DNA of 54,569 bases, from assembly GCA_025210735.1 (NCBI GenBank), contig JAOARD010000030.1, positions 1 to 54,569 on the forward strand. The letters are read 5' to 3'. This DNA comes from Bacteroidales bacterium. GTDB lineage: Bacteria; Bacteroidota; Bacteroidia; Bacteroidales; UBA6680. Under the pieces are notes generated by a model. It was not told where the DNA came from, did no database searches, and saw nothing but the letters and a program-made list of their open reading frames with translations. The first letter of the stretch is position 1. Every line of letters starts with the position of its first letter. A program made the position numbers and the translations under genes. Positions 8,356-17,349 of this stretch are shown here, one piece after another.

Positions 8356-8605
8356 ATAAATTTATAGTCCTAACCCTGTAAATGGAGGACTTTGTTATGA
8401 TTGAATATAATTAACATATCAGTTTAGCCGGATTTGTTTCATTATCCGGAGATACCACAGAAGGTAAAATAGTCTTATTGTGCACGCATTGTTCGTGTAC
8501 CACACTTTCATACAGTTTGTGTTTCATTTGTATGTGATTATTAATCTCATTTGCTATGCAACACGATCAGTATTTATAATAATTAATTATACATAACTGA
8601 TAATT
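8356..8605 (+). promoter_or_regulatory. Long structured 5' leader of rtcB with mini-ORF
   Basis: Four successive hairpins can be drawn: 8366-8391 (agtcct/aggact), 8428-8449 (ccggat/atccgg), 8480-8500 (gtgcacg/cgtgtac with one G-U) and 8509-8534 (cataca/tgtatg). Between the first two, ggaggac is followed by ATG ATT GAA TAT AAT TAA (8397-8414), a five-codon reading frame with an unusually good ribosome site for this phylum. I do not recognise a known riboswitch class. A regulatory role is inferred from length and structure only. Confidence 0.5.
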
Positions 8606-10009
8606 ATGGGCAATCATAAATTACGAGGAAAAGATCTTTCTAAACTTGGAATAACAGATGATAAAACAAGAAGTATAGTAATAGATATAACCTCAAAACA
8701 CTATAAAAGAAGTACAAAAAACGAAATACTAGATAAAATAGAACAGGTTATTACAAAACCTGAAACATATAAAAATTGCAATATATGGGGTAAATTATAT
8801 AACGAAATTACACCCGATACAGAAGATAATAACACAAGGTATTTTGACTTTAACAACAATGACACATCTTTTTATACCTGCGGAAGAGAGTTAATCTCAT
8901 CTAATGCATGGCAACAGATGAATCTGGCAATGAAACTCCCTATATCAGTAAAAGGTGCACTTATGCCGGATGCACATCAGGGATACGGGTTACCAATTGG
9001 CGGTGTTCTGGCAACAAACAATGCTGTAATTCCTTTTGGTGTAGGAATGGATATAGGTTGTATGATGCACCTCTCTGTATTTGAAGAGTCTGATAAATTC
9101 ATAACCCGTTATAAACACCAAATGAAAACAACACTAAAGGATAATACATTCTTTGGAACCGGGGTAATAAACAATATCACACCTGATAGTTGTATTCTGG
9201 ACGATAATAGGTTTTATGAAACCGATCTGCTAAAGAGATTAAAATCAAAAGCAGCTAAGCAATTGGGTACATCGGGTTCTGGCAATCATTTTGTTGAATT
9301 TGGTATAACAAAACTACCGGATAATAACATGTTTAACATGCCTGCCGGAGAGTATCTGTCTCTCCTATCCCACTCCGGATCAAGAGGGTTCGGGGCCGAT
9401 ATTGCATCGCACTACACAGAGATAGCTATTGACACATGTGTTCTGCCAAAAGGGGCAAAACACCTAGCCTGGTTAGATCTGAACAGTCAGGAGGGACAAG
9501 AGTACTGGATTGCTATGAATTTGGCTATAGACTTTGCTAAGGCATCTCATAACGAGATACACAGACGTATATCTAAATCGCTTGGTATAAAAGCGGTAAA
9601 AACAGTCTCATCTGTGCACAATTTAGCAAGTAGAGAGTTTATAGATAATAGCTCTGTAATTGTTCATCGTAAAGGAGCCACACCTGCCGGAATAGATGAT
9701 ACAGGTATAATACCAGGCTCTATGGCAACTCCTGGATATATTGTAAAAGGGAAAGGTTATGCCGAAGCATTAAACTCTGCATCGCATGGAGCTGGCAGAC
9801 TAATGAGCAGACATGCTGCTAAAGAGAGTATATCCGGAAGTAGCATGAAGAGTATGCTAAAAGCTAATGGAGTAACTCTAATTGGAGGATCAACTGAAGA
9901 GTCGCCTATGGCATACAAAGATATAACTAAGGTTATAAAACTTCAGAGTAAACAGGTTGATATACTGGGTGAGTTCAACCCAAAAATAGTAAGAATGGAT
10001 AAAGCATAA
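8606..10009 (+). CDS. rtcB: RtcB-type RNA ligase (RtcB2, partner of PrfH)
   Basis: GTP- and Mn-dependent ligase that joins RNA ends bearing 3'-phosphate or 2',3'-cyclic phosphate to 5'-OH ends. The full family pattern is present: metal site GMDIGC (about residue 147), GTSGSGNHFVEFG (about 220), LLSHSGSRGFG (about 255), HRKGATPAG, and SASHGAGR (about residue 392), whose His is the guanylylated nucleophile. The length of 467 residues suits the RtcB2 branch, and prfH follows after four bases, the arrangement of the RtcB2-PrfH operon. That pair is reported to repair ribosomes cut in the 16S decoding centre by colicin E3-like toxins. Transcription likely starts at the consensus promoter about 285 bases upstream. 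Confidence 0.95.
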   Translation: MGNHKLRGKDLSKLGITDDKTRSIVIDITSKHYKRSTKNEILDKIEQVITKPETYKNCNIWGKLYNEITPDTEDNNTRYFDFNNNDTSFYTCGRELISSNAWQQMNLAMKLPISVKGALMPDAHQGYGLPIGGVLATNNAVIPFGVGMDIGCMMHLSVFEESDKFITRYKHQMKTTLKDNTFFGTGVINNITPDSCILDDNRFYETDLLKRLKSKAAKQLGTSGSGNHFVEFGITKLPDNNMFNMPAGEYLSLLSHSGSRGFGADIASHYTEIAIDTCVLPKGAKHLAWLDLNSQEGQEYWIAMNLAIDFAKASHNEIHRRISKSLGIKAVKTVSSVHNLASREFIDNSSVIVHRKGATPAGIDDTGIIPGSMATPGYIVKGKGYAEALNSASHGAGRLMSRHAAKESISGSSMKSMLKANGVTLIGGSTEESPMAYKDITKVIKLQSKQVDILGEFNPKIVRMDKA

Positions 10010-10013
10010 ACAG

Positions 10014-10631
10014 ATGGACAATATAATTCAAATATCATCTGGCAGAGGCCCGGCAGAGTGTTGTTGGGTTGTTGCCAGAGTTGTAAAAGAGATAATAAAA
10101 TATACTGAGAAAAATGGTGGCAATGCTGAGACAATAAACAGAGAGAAGGGGCCAGAAGCTCATACACTCAACTCATCAACATTAAGAATTATTGGATTAG
10201 ATAAAGCACTACTACAGGAGTGGATTGGAACTATTTTATGGGTTGGTCAGAGTCCTTACAGAAAGTTTCATAAACGTAAAAACTGGTACATCGGAGTATA
10301 CTTTGTTGATAATAAAACAGAGCAGTACAGCTCAGATAATATATATTATCAAACAATGCGTGCATCAGGTCCGGGAGGTCAACACGTTAACCGAACCGAA
10401 TCGGCAGTAAGAGCAATACATAAAGAGTCTGGTATTAGTGTTGTGGCAAGCGATTCAAGATCGCAGTTTAGAAATAAACAGCTGGCAACACAGAGACTAC
10501 TAAGCAAATTAAAAGAACTTGAAGATAATACGTTATCACAAATGCAATCAGATACGTGGGATAATCATAACAATCTGGTTAGAGGAAATCCTGTAAAAAC
10601 ATTCCGGGGCATTAAATTTAAAGAGGATTAA
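10014..10631 (+). CDS. prfH: Peptide chain release factor homologue PrfH
   Basis: 205 residues carry a class-I release-factor catalytic domain with the GGQ motif (SGPGGQHVNRTESAVRA, about residue 118) but lack the codon-recognition domain of RF1/RF2. The N-terminal IIQISSGRGPAECCWVVARV is typical of PrfH. The family is thought to hydrolyse peptidyl-tRNA on ribosomes with a damaged decoding centre so that RtcB can reseal the 16S rRNA. The ATG lies four bases after the rtcB stop in the junction TAAACAGATG, which suggests translational coupling. Confidence 0.93.
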   Translation: MDNIIQISSGRGPAECCWVVARVVKEIIKYTEKNGGNAETINREKGPEAHTLNSSTLRIIGLDKALLQEWIGTILWVGQSPYRKFHKRKNWYIGVYFVDNKTEQYSSDNIYYQTMRASGPGGQHVNRTESAVRAIHKESGISVVASDSRSQFRNKQLATQRLLSKLKELEDNTLSQMQSDTWDNHNNLVRGNPVKTFRGIKFKED

Positions 10632-10640
10632 CAAATATTT

Positions 10641-10667
10641 GGGCAGTCTATAAATAAAGGGCTGCCC
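10641..10667 (+). terminator. Hairpin after prfH
   Basis: gggcag and ctgccc form a 6-bp GC-rich stem 9 bases after the prfH stop. There is no long T run (gttgttat follows), so termination may be partial. The -33 TTG of the next promoter starts two bases beyond the stem. Confidence 0.55.
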
Positions 10668-10668
10668 G

Positions 10669-10700
10669 TTGTTATATAACGTAGAATATTTATACTTTTG
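10669..10700 (+). promoter_or_regulatory. Promoter of the 10875 lipoprotein operon
   Basis: TTG at 10669-10671, 21 bases, then TACTTTTG at 10693-10700. The leader to the ATG at 10875 is about 170 bases, with no reading frame or strong structure that I can name. Confidence 0.7.
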
Positions 10701-10874
10701 CCATAATTAAATAACCCCTTAAAATAAAGGATGAATAGATCAAACACCAATCTTATTGTTAAGCAGAACATTAAAAACTAAATAATTATATTAAACTCAC
10801 ATGTGTAATGCTTTCTGAAAATGACAATCATTATTCACGCAAGTTCCATATGTAATTAAAAAGCAGATTAAAAT

Positions 10875-11741
10875 ATGAAAAAATTATTCCCGGTAATTAT
10901 TATGATGGCAACCTTGTGTTACAGTTGTTCTCCCAGAATAACTACTTATGCACATAAAATAAATGCAAAAACAACATCGGTAAAAGATATAAAAGTATAT
11001 GACCTATCAACTCAGGAACCAGATAAATACGAGGTGTTAGGTGCTGTAAAGATAAAAGGCAGAGGGTGGCTGAATTGTGAGTACAAGAGTGTTGTAAATA
11101 AAGCAAAACTTGAAGCACAAAAAATTGGTGGCAATTCAATAGTTATTACAAACCATTTTAAACCTGACGAATACAATACATGTCATAGAATAAACGCCAA
11201 AATAACTGATACAAATAGTAATGGTATAAAAGACATGAAACTTACTGACATTCCAGATTCTGCAAACTATTCAGTAATACATCTCTATCGTCCTCCGGGA
11301 AGAGGAGCTATTGTAACATATCAGGTAAACCTTGGTGATAATGCTCTGTGGAGAATAAGACACAATTCATACAATAGTGTTAATGTTGAAAATATAAATG
11401 ACTCAATACTGTGGGCACAAACAGAGGTAAAAGTTGAAACTCCAATAAAAATAGAAAAGGGAAAAGAGTACTTTGTAAAATGCGGAGTTAGTACAGGTAT
11501 ATTTTTTGGAAGACCACACATGGAAGTTGTAAACAACAACATTGGTTATTTCGAGTATAAGAAAATAAAAAAAGGCAATATTAAGAGAATGGATACCATC
11601 ATTACAACAGATGGTAAAGAGATAAGATGCTTTATAAAAGAAATTGAGAAAGACAGAGTTAGGATTTTAGTATATCGTAATGGCAAAAAGTCTAAAGAGG
11701 ATATCAACCGAAGTGATATTAAGGAGATAAAAATAAAGTAG
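10875..11741 (+). CDS. Lipoprotein, DUF2846-like
   Basis: The signal sequence ends in a lipobox (ATLCYSC, Cys about residue 18), so this is a membrane-anchored lipoprotein. The region of about residues 130-210 (YSVIHLYRPPGRG, QVNLGDNALWRIRHNSY, IEKGKEYFVKCGV) resembles the beta-rich DUF2846 fold of small lipoproteins with unknown ligand. The N-terminal part (DIKVYDLSTQEPDKYEVLGAVKIK) resembles a YbjQ-like heavy-metal-binding strand pattern only weakly. The C-terminal 60 residues are a short basic beta domain (TDGKEIRCFIKEIEKDRV). It is co-transcribed with the SanA-like gene that starts four bases later. Confidence 0.75.
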   Translation: MKKLFPVIIMMATLCYSCSPRITTYAHKINAKTTSVKDIKVYDLSTQEPDKYEVLGAVKIKGRGWLNCEYKSVVNKAKLEAQKIGGNSIVITNHFKPDEYNTCHRINAKITDTNSNGIKDMKLTDIPDSANYSVIHLYRPPGRGAIVTYQVNLGDNALWRIRHNSYNSVNVENINDSILWAQTEVKVETPIKIEKGKEYFVKCGVSTGIFFGRPHMEVVNNNIGYFEYKKIKKGNIKRMDTIITTDGKEIRCFIKEIEKDRVRILVYRNGKKSKEDINRSDIKEIKIK

Positions 11742-11745
11742 TAAA

Positions 11746-12390
11746 GTGAAAAAATTATTTAAAAGATCTATAAAGACACTACTGCTATTAGGTATAATAG
11801 CAGTAGTATCAATATTTACAGCTGATTATCTGGTAAAGAGTAAAACTGAAGGTAAGATATTCACATCAACAAAAGACATTCCTAAAAACAGAGTTGGTTT
11901 ACTTCTGGGTACTTCAAAATATGTTTTAAGTGGTAATGTAAACCTCTATTACAGATACAGAATTAATGCCGCAGTAGAGTTATTTAAGGCAAAAAAGATA
12001 GATTACATTCTGGTGAGCGGCGATAATGGCTCTAAAACATACGATGAACCCACAGCAATAAAAGATGATCTTATAAAAAGAGGTATCCCTGCAAACAAAA
12101 TCTTTCTTGACTATGCCGGATTCCGCACACTGGACTCTGTAATAAGGAGCAGGGAGATATTCGGACAAAAGAGTATTACTGTTATATCTCAGGAGTTTCA
12201 CAATCAGAGAGCAATATATATAGCTTTAAGTAACGATATTAATGCAATTGGTTATAATGCAAAAGATGTAAACAGAAACTATGGTTTTAAAACCAGAATA
12301 AGAGAAAAACTTGCCAGAGTAAAGATGTTTATAGATATTATTATTGGCAAAGAGCCTAAGTTTCTGGGCGATAAGATAACTATAGAATAA
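11746..12390 (+). CDS. SanA/YdcF-like DUF218 membrane protein
   Basis: An N-terminal membrane helix (about residues 8-28) is followed by a DUF218 domain: RVGLLLGTSKYVLSG, RINAAVELFKAKKIDYILVSGDN, YDEPTAIKDDLIKRGIPANKI, DYAGFRTLDSVIRS and ITVISQEFHNQRAIYIA. This closely follows the SanA subfamily, which in enterobacteria affects envelope barrier function. The start is GTG at 11746, four bases after the upstream TAG, which fits a coupled operon. A role in cell-envelope maintenance is inferred from the family. Confidence 0.9.
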   Translation: MKKLFKRSIKTLLLLGIIAVVSIFTADYLVKSKTEGKIFTSTKDIPKNRVGLLLGTSKYVLSGNVNLYYRYRINAAVELFKAKKIDYILVSGDNGSKTYDEPTAIKDDLIKRGIPANKIFLDYAGFRTLDSVIRSREIFGQKSITVISQEFHNQRAIYIALSNDINAIGYNAKDVNRNYGFKTRIREKLARVKMFIDIIIGKEPKFLGDKITIE

Positions 12391-12398
12391 ACTACTAT

Positions 12399-13160
12399 TT
12401 AAAACGGGTTTATTACTGCTTTTACTGAGCCAACAAGTATCTTACTCTCAACCATTAATGGTACACGTCTGTCATCATTGGTAACCCAGACTGTTAAGTC
12501 CTCTCCTCCTTTAAATATTGTTCCGGGAATTAATATGGCTGTAAATTTAATTGCATCGTAAAATCTGCCACCAGGTAACTTTACTCTCTCCTCACCCTGA
12601 TAGCGAATATACATAGGATAAACTTTTCCGTCCACAACCATAGGTAGTCGTATCTTATCATCAATATTATACTCAGAGAAATCAATGGTTCTTGCAAAAT
12701 ATACAGATGATAATACATCTCTTACATCCCTCTTGTAACCAATACTCTTTAACTCTCCATCAATCTTAGAGTTACTTAATCGGCAATGAATCAAATAGTT
12801 TGGGCAATCAAACTCAAACCTGTTCTTAACCCAATAGCCTCCCTCATAGGTACTCCTGAAAAATTCAAGTGGTTTAAGGCTATCGTCGGTAACTGTTACT
12901 CTAAAAGTATCACGCACCTTAAATAACCAATCATACGATGTTAGTGATCGGGCTTCACCTTTAAGCAGTAAAGTAGAATCACTGTTTCTGTTTACTGAGA
13001 ATTTTACTTTTCCGGCATTTACCCATATAAATCCCCAATTATAGTAAGCCTTAAAAGATAGTGTCTCTCCTTCATCAAACGGGATACTATTAATAGTTTT
13101 TATCTGTGCTGTACAAACAGATAGTGATAAAGTAAATAGAATAAATAGGCTTCTGATCAT
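12399..13160 (-). CDS. DUF3108 periplasmic protein
   Basis: A signal peptide (MIRSLFILFTLSLSVCTA) is followed by the DUF3108 pattern: FDEGETLSFKAYYNWGFIWVNAGK, DTFRVTVTDDSLKPLEFFRST, RDVRDVLSSVYFAR, LPGGRFYDAIKFTAIL, and VWVTNDDRRVPLMVESKILVGSVKAVI. The family is a periplasmic beta-rich domain of unknown biochemical role, common in Bacteroidota. It converges with the SanA-like gene (8 bases apart). Confidence 0.9.
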   Translation of the reverse strand: MIRSLFILFTLSLSVCTAQIKTINSIPFDEGETLSFKAYYNWGFIWVNAGKVKFSVNRNSDSTLLLKGEARSLTSYDWLFKVRDTFRVTVTDDSLKPLEFFRSTYEGGYWVKNRFEFDCPNYLIHCRLSNSKIDGELKSIGYKRDVRDVLSSVYFARTIDFSEYNIDDKIRLPMVVDGKVYPMYIRYQGEERVKLPGGRFYDAIKFTAILIPGTIFKGGEDLTVWVTNDDRRVPLMVESKILVGSVKAVINPF

Positions 13161-13215
13161 ATGTAAAATAACTCTGTTCCAATATTAAAGATAATAAAAT
13201 TATTGCTAATACAGA

Positions 13216-13239
13216 GAGAGCCACCAAATGGTAGCTCTC
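13216..13239 (-). terminator. Hairpin downstream of DUF5020 gene
   Basis: gagagc-cacca / tggt-a-gctctc forms a stem with one bulge, between the DUF5020 stop and the DUF3108 gene. No long T run is visible. Confidence 0.5.
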
Positions 13240-13263
13240 AGTATTTATATTTTATAGTATCAA

Positions 13264-13923
13264 TTACAGTGTATATTTAACACCTAAAGTAGGCATAAAC
13301 TGCATTCCACTAGTATTTGGTATAAAGTTATTACTTATCTCAAGCTCTCCACCAACAGCAAAGTGTTTACTTATGTTAAACCACAACTGAGGTTCTGCAA
13401 TAAATACCCACTTTGAATCATCATTACCTAAGCCTTCAGACCAGATATCAAAAAATCCATTAAATGTAAGCTTACCTTTAAACAGAGGGGTAAACCAAAC
13501 CCCGGTAATCTGCATATCAGCACTATTCGTCACTTTTTCTGTATATTTATATAGAGCCTTAATAGTGTATGATCCACCTTTAATTGGCAATGGATATGAT
13601 ACCCCAGTCAAATAAGCATTCTTTAATGAACCCACACCAACTTTTGTTCCTCCGTTATACTCCACATGAGCTTCAATAGGAGCTTTCCAGAACTTTAATG
13701 TTCGTGCAATCTCCCAATAAGCAAGATTGACGCCTCCGTTTTCACCATCATAGTCCATATCTGTAAAAAAGAATGTAGAACCATACTTATCTACACCAAA
13801 ATACTCAACAGTTGAGGTAAGATGCCCTCTATCCTTACCCATATCATAATGCAACTGCACATTCTGCGCACTCAATGCTCCGAATAACGAAACAAAAAAT
13901 AGTGCTAAAAACAACTTCTTCAT
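13264..13923 (-). CDS. DUF5020 outer-membrane beta-barrel (Tsx-like)
   Basis: The signal peptide MKKLFLALFFVSLFGALSAQ precedes a chain of alternating aromatic/hydrophobic strands: VQLHYDMGKDRGHLTSTVEYF, TFFFTDMDYDGENGGV, YWEIARTLKF, WSEGLGNDDSKWVFIAEPQLWFN. This matches DUF5020, related to nucleoside-specific Tsx channels, and ends in a C-terminal aromatic/hydrophobic strand (GVKYTL). I choose the ATG at 13923 (MKKLF); an upstream ATG at 13932 would add only MSV. Confidence 0.88.
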   Translation of the reverse strand: MKKLFLALFFVSLFGALSAQNVQLHYDMGKDRGHLTSTVEYFGVDKYGSTFFFTDMDYDGENGGVNLAYWEIARTLKFWKAPIEAHVEYNGGTKVGVGSLKNAYLTGVSYPLPIKGGSYTIKALYKYTEKVTNSADMQITGVWFTPLFKGKLTFNGFFDIWSEGLGNDDSKWVFIAEPQLWFNISKHFAVGGELEISNNFIPNTSGMQFMPTLGVKYTL

Positions 13924-13949
13924 AACCGACAATTTAGATTTATTTGCAA

Positions 13950-13957
13950 CAAAAATA
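13950..13957 (-). promoter_or_regulatory. Putative -7 box of the DUF5020 gene
   Basis: On the minus strand this reads TATTTTTG, a full TAnnTTTG match 27 bases before the start codon. A TTG lies 23 bases further upstream, slightly longer than the usual spacing. Confidence 0.5.
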
Positions 13958-14228
13958 TACTTTTTTTCTATCTGTCATAACAATAAACTACAGATTTACA
14001 CAATAAATATAATATTGACAGCTCTATCCATTTAAACCTCAGTACAACTCAGCACTATATATTACAGTTCAAATTGTAATACAACAGTTCACAACTTTGT
14101 AGTTTCCTACACATTAGCAATAGCATATTTTTACATACGTAAGATATCTTGATACAAGAACAAACTAGCTTAATAATTAACATGTTACACCTGCTTAATA
14201 TTAGTAGACAATATAAATTAATGAAGAC

Positions 14229-14882
14229 ATGATTATGAAGGATATATTAAAAATAACAGCGGCTTTGCTTATTGTTACAAATACAATTAATGCACAAACA
14301 GGAAAACAACTTTCTGTCTGGAAAACTGCAAAGAAAGACAAGGGTATAATAATACAGTACAGATGGGTAAATATTGGTGACACCCTTAAAACAAGAGAGA
14401 TAAGAAGCCTTTTTACAATAAAGGCTACCCATGACGAGATTATTAATAATCTGAATGATCACTCAAGGTTAACCAAATGGAACTCCGGAATAAAGATATG
14501 TAAGGTGTTTGGTAAAACAGAAAAAGAGTGGATTACATATACAATGTATAATATACCGAGACCATTAAAACAACAGGATCTTGTTACAAGATACAGTGTA
14601 ACAGAAGCCGATGGTAAAGTTACAATTGATATGAAATCGGTACCTGAATATGTAAAACATATAAAAGGGGTACAACGACAAGACAACTACAAAGGCAAAT
14701 GGCATCTGTACCCAACAAGATATGGTAAAACACTTGTAGAGTTTAGTTCTGTCTCTTTCAGTAAACCAATGTTACCCAGATTTATTCAGGATCCTATTCT
14801 CCAACATATGTTTGTAAAATCGTTTGCAAAACTCAGAGAACTATCAGAGAAGCATACAGGTATACCCTTGGCTAAACAATAG
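14229..14882 (+). CDS. START/SRPBCC-domain lipid-binding protein, secreted
   Basis: A signal peptide of about 22 residues (ILKITAALLIVTNTINAQ) precedes a START-like domain: EIRSLFTIKATHDEIINNLND, LTKWNSGIKICKVFGKTE, TMYNIPRPLKQQDLVTRYSV, and the C-terminal helix ILQHMFVKSFAKLRELSE. Such domains bind hydrophobic ligands in a helix-grip pocket. It heads a plus-strand cluster with a DUF2062 membrane protein and two SDR enzymes, which suggests lipid or isoprenoid handling, though the substrate is not shown by the sequence. The start could also be the ATG two codons later. Confidence 0.82.
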   Translation: MIMKDILKITAALLIVTNTINAQTGKQLSVWKTAKKDKGIIIQYRWVNIGDTLKTREIRSLFTIKATHDEIINNLNDHSRLTKWNSGIKICKVFGKTEKEWITYTMYNIPRPLKQQDLVTRYSVTEADGKVTIDMKSVPEYVKHIKGVQRQDNYKGKWHLYPTRYGKTLVEFSSVSFSKPMLPRFIQDPILQHMFVKSFAKLRELSEKHTGIPLAKQ

Positions 14883-14895
14883 CCTTATCAGTACA

Positions 14896-15402
14896 ATGCA
14901 TAAAGACAATATTCACAACGCAAAACAAATTGTTATGGGACGTATTAAAAATCCAATAAAGATATTTAAAGGGGTATTTGCATTAAAAGATGATCCTGAT
15001 AAGATTGCTAAAGGATTTGCATTAGGATCATTTATAGGAATGATGCCAATACCCGGATTTCAAATGGTTGTATCGCTCACAATATCAGCAATTATAAGGG
15101 TAAACAAAAAAGCTGCCTGCATAGGTGTATTCAATACCAATATTGCAACCGGAGCATTCATATTTGCATTTAACTTCTGGCTAGGTAAAAAGATATTGAA
15201 TATACAAACAGACTTTACTCTTCCGAGCAAACTGAGCTTTGACTATATGAAGACAGTATTTAGCGCCGGAGCCGATGTTTACATATCATTAATAGCCGGA
15301 GGTGTAATTACCGGAATAATATCGGCATTTATAGGATACTATCTGGTAAAGATAGCTTTTAAAAAGAGATCGAAGAGAACAAAACTAACACAACAACTGT
15401 AA
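14896..15402 (+). CDS. DUF2062 membrane protein
   Basis: The frame is open from 14824, but I choose the ATG at 14896 (MHKDNIHNAKQIV), which lies after the upstream stop. The DUF2062 core is clear: DDPDKIAKGFALGSFIGMMPIPGFQM, then membrane helices around residues 60-80, 85-105 and 130-155, and a basic tail (KKRSKRTKLTQQL). The family is often near glycosyltransferases or lipid genes and its function is unknown. The gap to the START gene is 13 bases, so they are probably co-transcribed. Confidence 0.85.
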   Translation: MHKDNIHNAKQIVMGRIKNPIKIFKGVFALKDDPDKIAKGFALGSFIGMMPIPGFQMVVSLTISAIIRVNKKAACIGVFNTNIATGAFIFAFNFWLGKKILNIQTDFTLPSKLSFDYMKTVFSAGADVYISLIAGGVITGIISAFIGYYLVKIAFKKRSKRTKLTQQL

Positions 15403-15486
15403 AGGATAAAACCTGCATTAGCAAAGTTTTTATGCACATAGATAATTACAAATAAATACTTTACAAATACATGAAAATTAAGAACT

Positions 15487-16302
15487 ATGAAAACAGAAAA
15501 CAGATATACAGTAATAACAGGTGCCAGTCAGGGTTTAGGTAAATCATTGGCAACAGAGTGTGCAAAACGCGGACGTGATTTGATATTAATATCACTGCCT
15601 AACGAAAATATAAATGAACTGACAAATGAATTAGCTGACAAATATGATATTCATACTATCGGGTATGAGACTGATCTTACAGAAGATAGTAACATCACAG
15701 AACTATCTGAATGGATAACAAACAATTATCACATAGATATGCTTGTAAACAATGCCGGTACTGGTGGTACAAAACGATTCTCTGATGCCACTGAAAGTTA
15801 TATAGACAATATAATATTCCTGAATATAAGAGCACTTGTTATGTTAACAAGAAACCTGTTACCTCTGCTAAAGGAACAGAAGAAGGCATATATTCTTAAT
15901 ATAGCCAGTCTGGCATCTTTTGGTCCAATGCCATTTAAAACAGTATACCCAGCATCAAAAGCATTTGTATACTCATTCTCACGTGGATTAAATGCAGAGT
16001 TAAAGGATTGTAATATTACTGTAAGTGTTGCTCATCCGGGCGGTATGGCAACAAATCCGGATGTATCTGAACGCATAGATAAGTACAACAGCTTTGTAAA
16101 GGCAACAATACTATCGCCTGAAGAGGTCGCAAATATATGTATCAAAAAGATTCTTAAAGGTAAATCGCTTATTATTCCAGGTGTATCAGGTAAATTGAGC
16201 TGGATGTTTTTCAGATACTTCCCTGCACAGTTAAGATTAAATATATTTCGGAAAACTCTGCTTAAAGAGATTAAACCACAAAAACAGATAGATTATGCGT
16301 AA
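15487..16302 (+). CDS. Short-chain dehydrogenase/reductase (classical SDR)
   Basis: A Rossmann fold with the cofactor motif TGASQGLGKS (about residue 10), NNAGTGG (about 90), the catalytic Ser in LNIASLASFG and YPASKAF as YxxxK (about 157-161). 271 residues is normal for an SDR. Residues beyond 195 (VSVAHPGGMATNP) match the 17-beta-HSD/DltE-like subgroup, which reduces carbonyls on hydrophobic substrates. It overlaps the next gene by 8 bases. Confidence 0.92.
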   Translation: MKTENRYTVITGASQGLGKSLATECAKRGRDLILISLPNENINELTNELADKYDIHTIGYETDLTEDSNITELSEWITNNYHIDMLVNNAGTGGTKRFSDATESYIDNIIFLNIRALVMLTRNLLPLLKEQKKAYILNIASLASFGPMPFKTVYPASKAFVYSFSRGLNAELKDCNITVSVAHPGGMATNPDVSERIDKYNSFVKATILSPEEVANICIKKILKGKSLIIPGVSGKLSWMFFRYFPAQLRLNIFRKTLLKEIKPQKQIDYA

Positions 16303-17287
16303 AGAGAAAGTTTTAGTTACAGGAGCAAATGGTCTGTTGGGGGCAAATGTTATTAAGACATTAGCCGGCAAAGGGTACAATGCAATTGCTATGGTAAGAG
16401 AAGGATGTAATATGAGAGGGCTTTCTGATCTGAATCATGAGCTGGTATACGGCAATATTACAAACAAAAATCATCTTGAGGAGCAGATTAAGAGATGTGA
16501 CTATGTAATACATTGTGCCGCACGGACAAAACAGGTTCCGAACAAGATAGAGGCTTTTACAGAAGCAAATATTAAAAGTACTGAACACATTATTAATCTT
16601 TGTAATAAATACAATATTAAACGATTAGTTTTTGTTAGTACTGCAAACTGTTTTACAAACGGCACAATTGATAAACCGGGAGATGAGAAAAGCAACTTTA
16701 TGCCATGGCTTGAAGGGTCTGGTTATGCCTACAGCAAATACATTGCACAGAACATGGTTACTAAGGCGGCAGAAAACAATAAAATTAATGCCATAACCGT
16801 AGCTCCAACATTTATGATTGGCGAAAGAGATGCAGGCCCGTCAAGTGGTGCGCTATTATTGTACGGATTAAAGAAACGAGTAGTATTCTATCCGCCAGGA
16901 GGAAAAAGTTTTATTGATGTTGATTCTGCAGCAGAGGCAGTTGTTAATGCTCTTACAATGGGAAAGAGTGGTAATAAGTATATGCTATCTGGTACAAATC
17001 TTACATACAAAGATTTCTTTAAAACAGTAGCTGAACATAACAATAAACGAAAACTACTTATACCAATACCAGGTGCTTTATTAAAAGTTGTTGCGTTAAT
17101 ATCAGACATATTAGAGAATATTACAGGGGCTTCATTAGCTCTTAACAGCGTAAACAGGAAACTACTCTGTCTGGATAATTACTTCTCAAACAGTAAAGCT
17201 GTGAAAGAACTAAGCTTAAAACATACAAATATAAACAGCTCAATAAATAAAGCTATAAACTGGTACAAACAAAACAGATATTTGTAA
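16295..17287 (+). CDS. NAD-dependent epimerase/dehydratase (extended SDR)
   Basis: The N-terminal TGANGLLGANV is the TGxxGxxG cofactor site, VSTANCF holds the Ser-side catalytic residues and YAYSKYIAQ is the YxxxK motif (about residues 144-150). AGPSSGALLLYGLKKR and the C-terminal tail agree with the 3-beta-HSD/dihydroflavonol-reductase-like group. Its start lies inside the preceding SDR gene, so the two are translated together and may catalyse successive steps on one substrate. Confidence 0.92.
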   Translation: MRKEKVLVTGANGLLGANVIKTLAGKGYNAIAMVREGCNMRGLSDLNHELVYGNITNKNHLEEQIKRCDYVIHCAARTKQVPNKIEAFTEANIKSTEHIINLCNKYNIKRLVFVSTANCFTNGTIDKPGDEKSNFMPWLEGSGYAYSKYIAQNMVTKAAENNKINAITVAPTFMIGERDAGPSSGALLLYGLKKRVVFYPPGGKSFIDVDSAAEAVVNALTMGKSGNKYMLSGTNLTYKDFFKTVAEHNNKRKLLIPIPGALLKVVALISDILENITGASLALNSVNRKLLCLDNYFSNSKAVKELSLKHTNINSSINKAINWYKQNRYL

Positions 17288-17349
17288 TTGTAGAGTCATT
17301 ATTATTAACTTAGTATGATATATCATCGAACTAAATATAAATACTGGTA

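Noticed and set aside
14824..14895. Upstream extension of the DUF2062 gene
   Set aside because: It overlaps the end of the START gene in another frame and reads as non-family sequence; the ATG at 14896 fits the spacing and the family.
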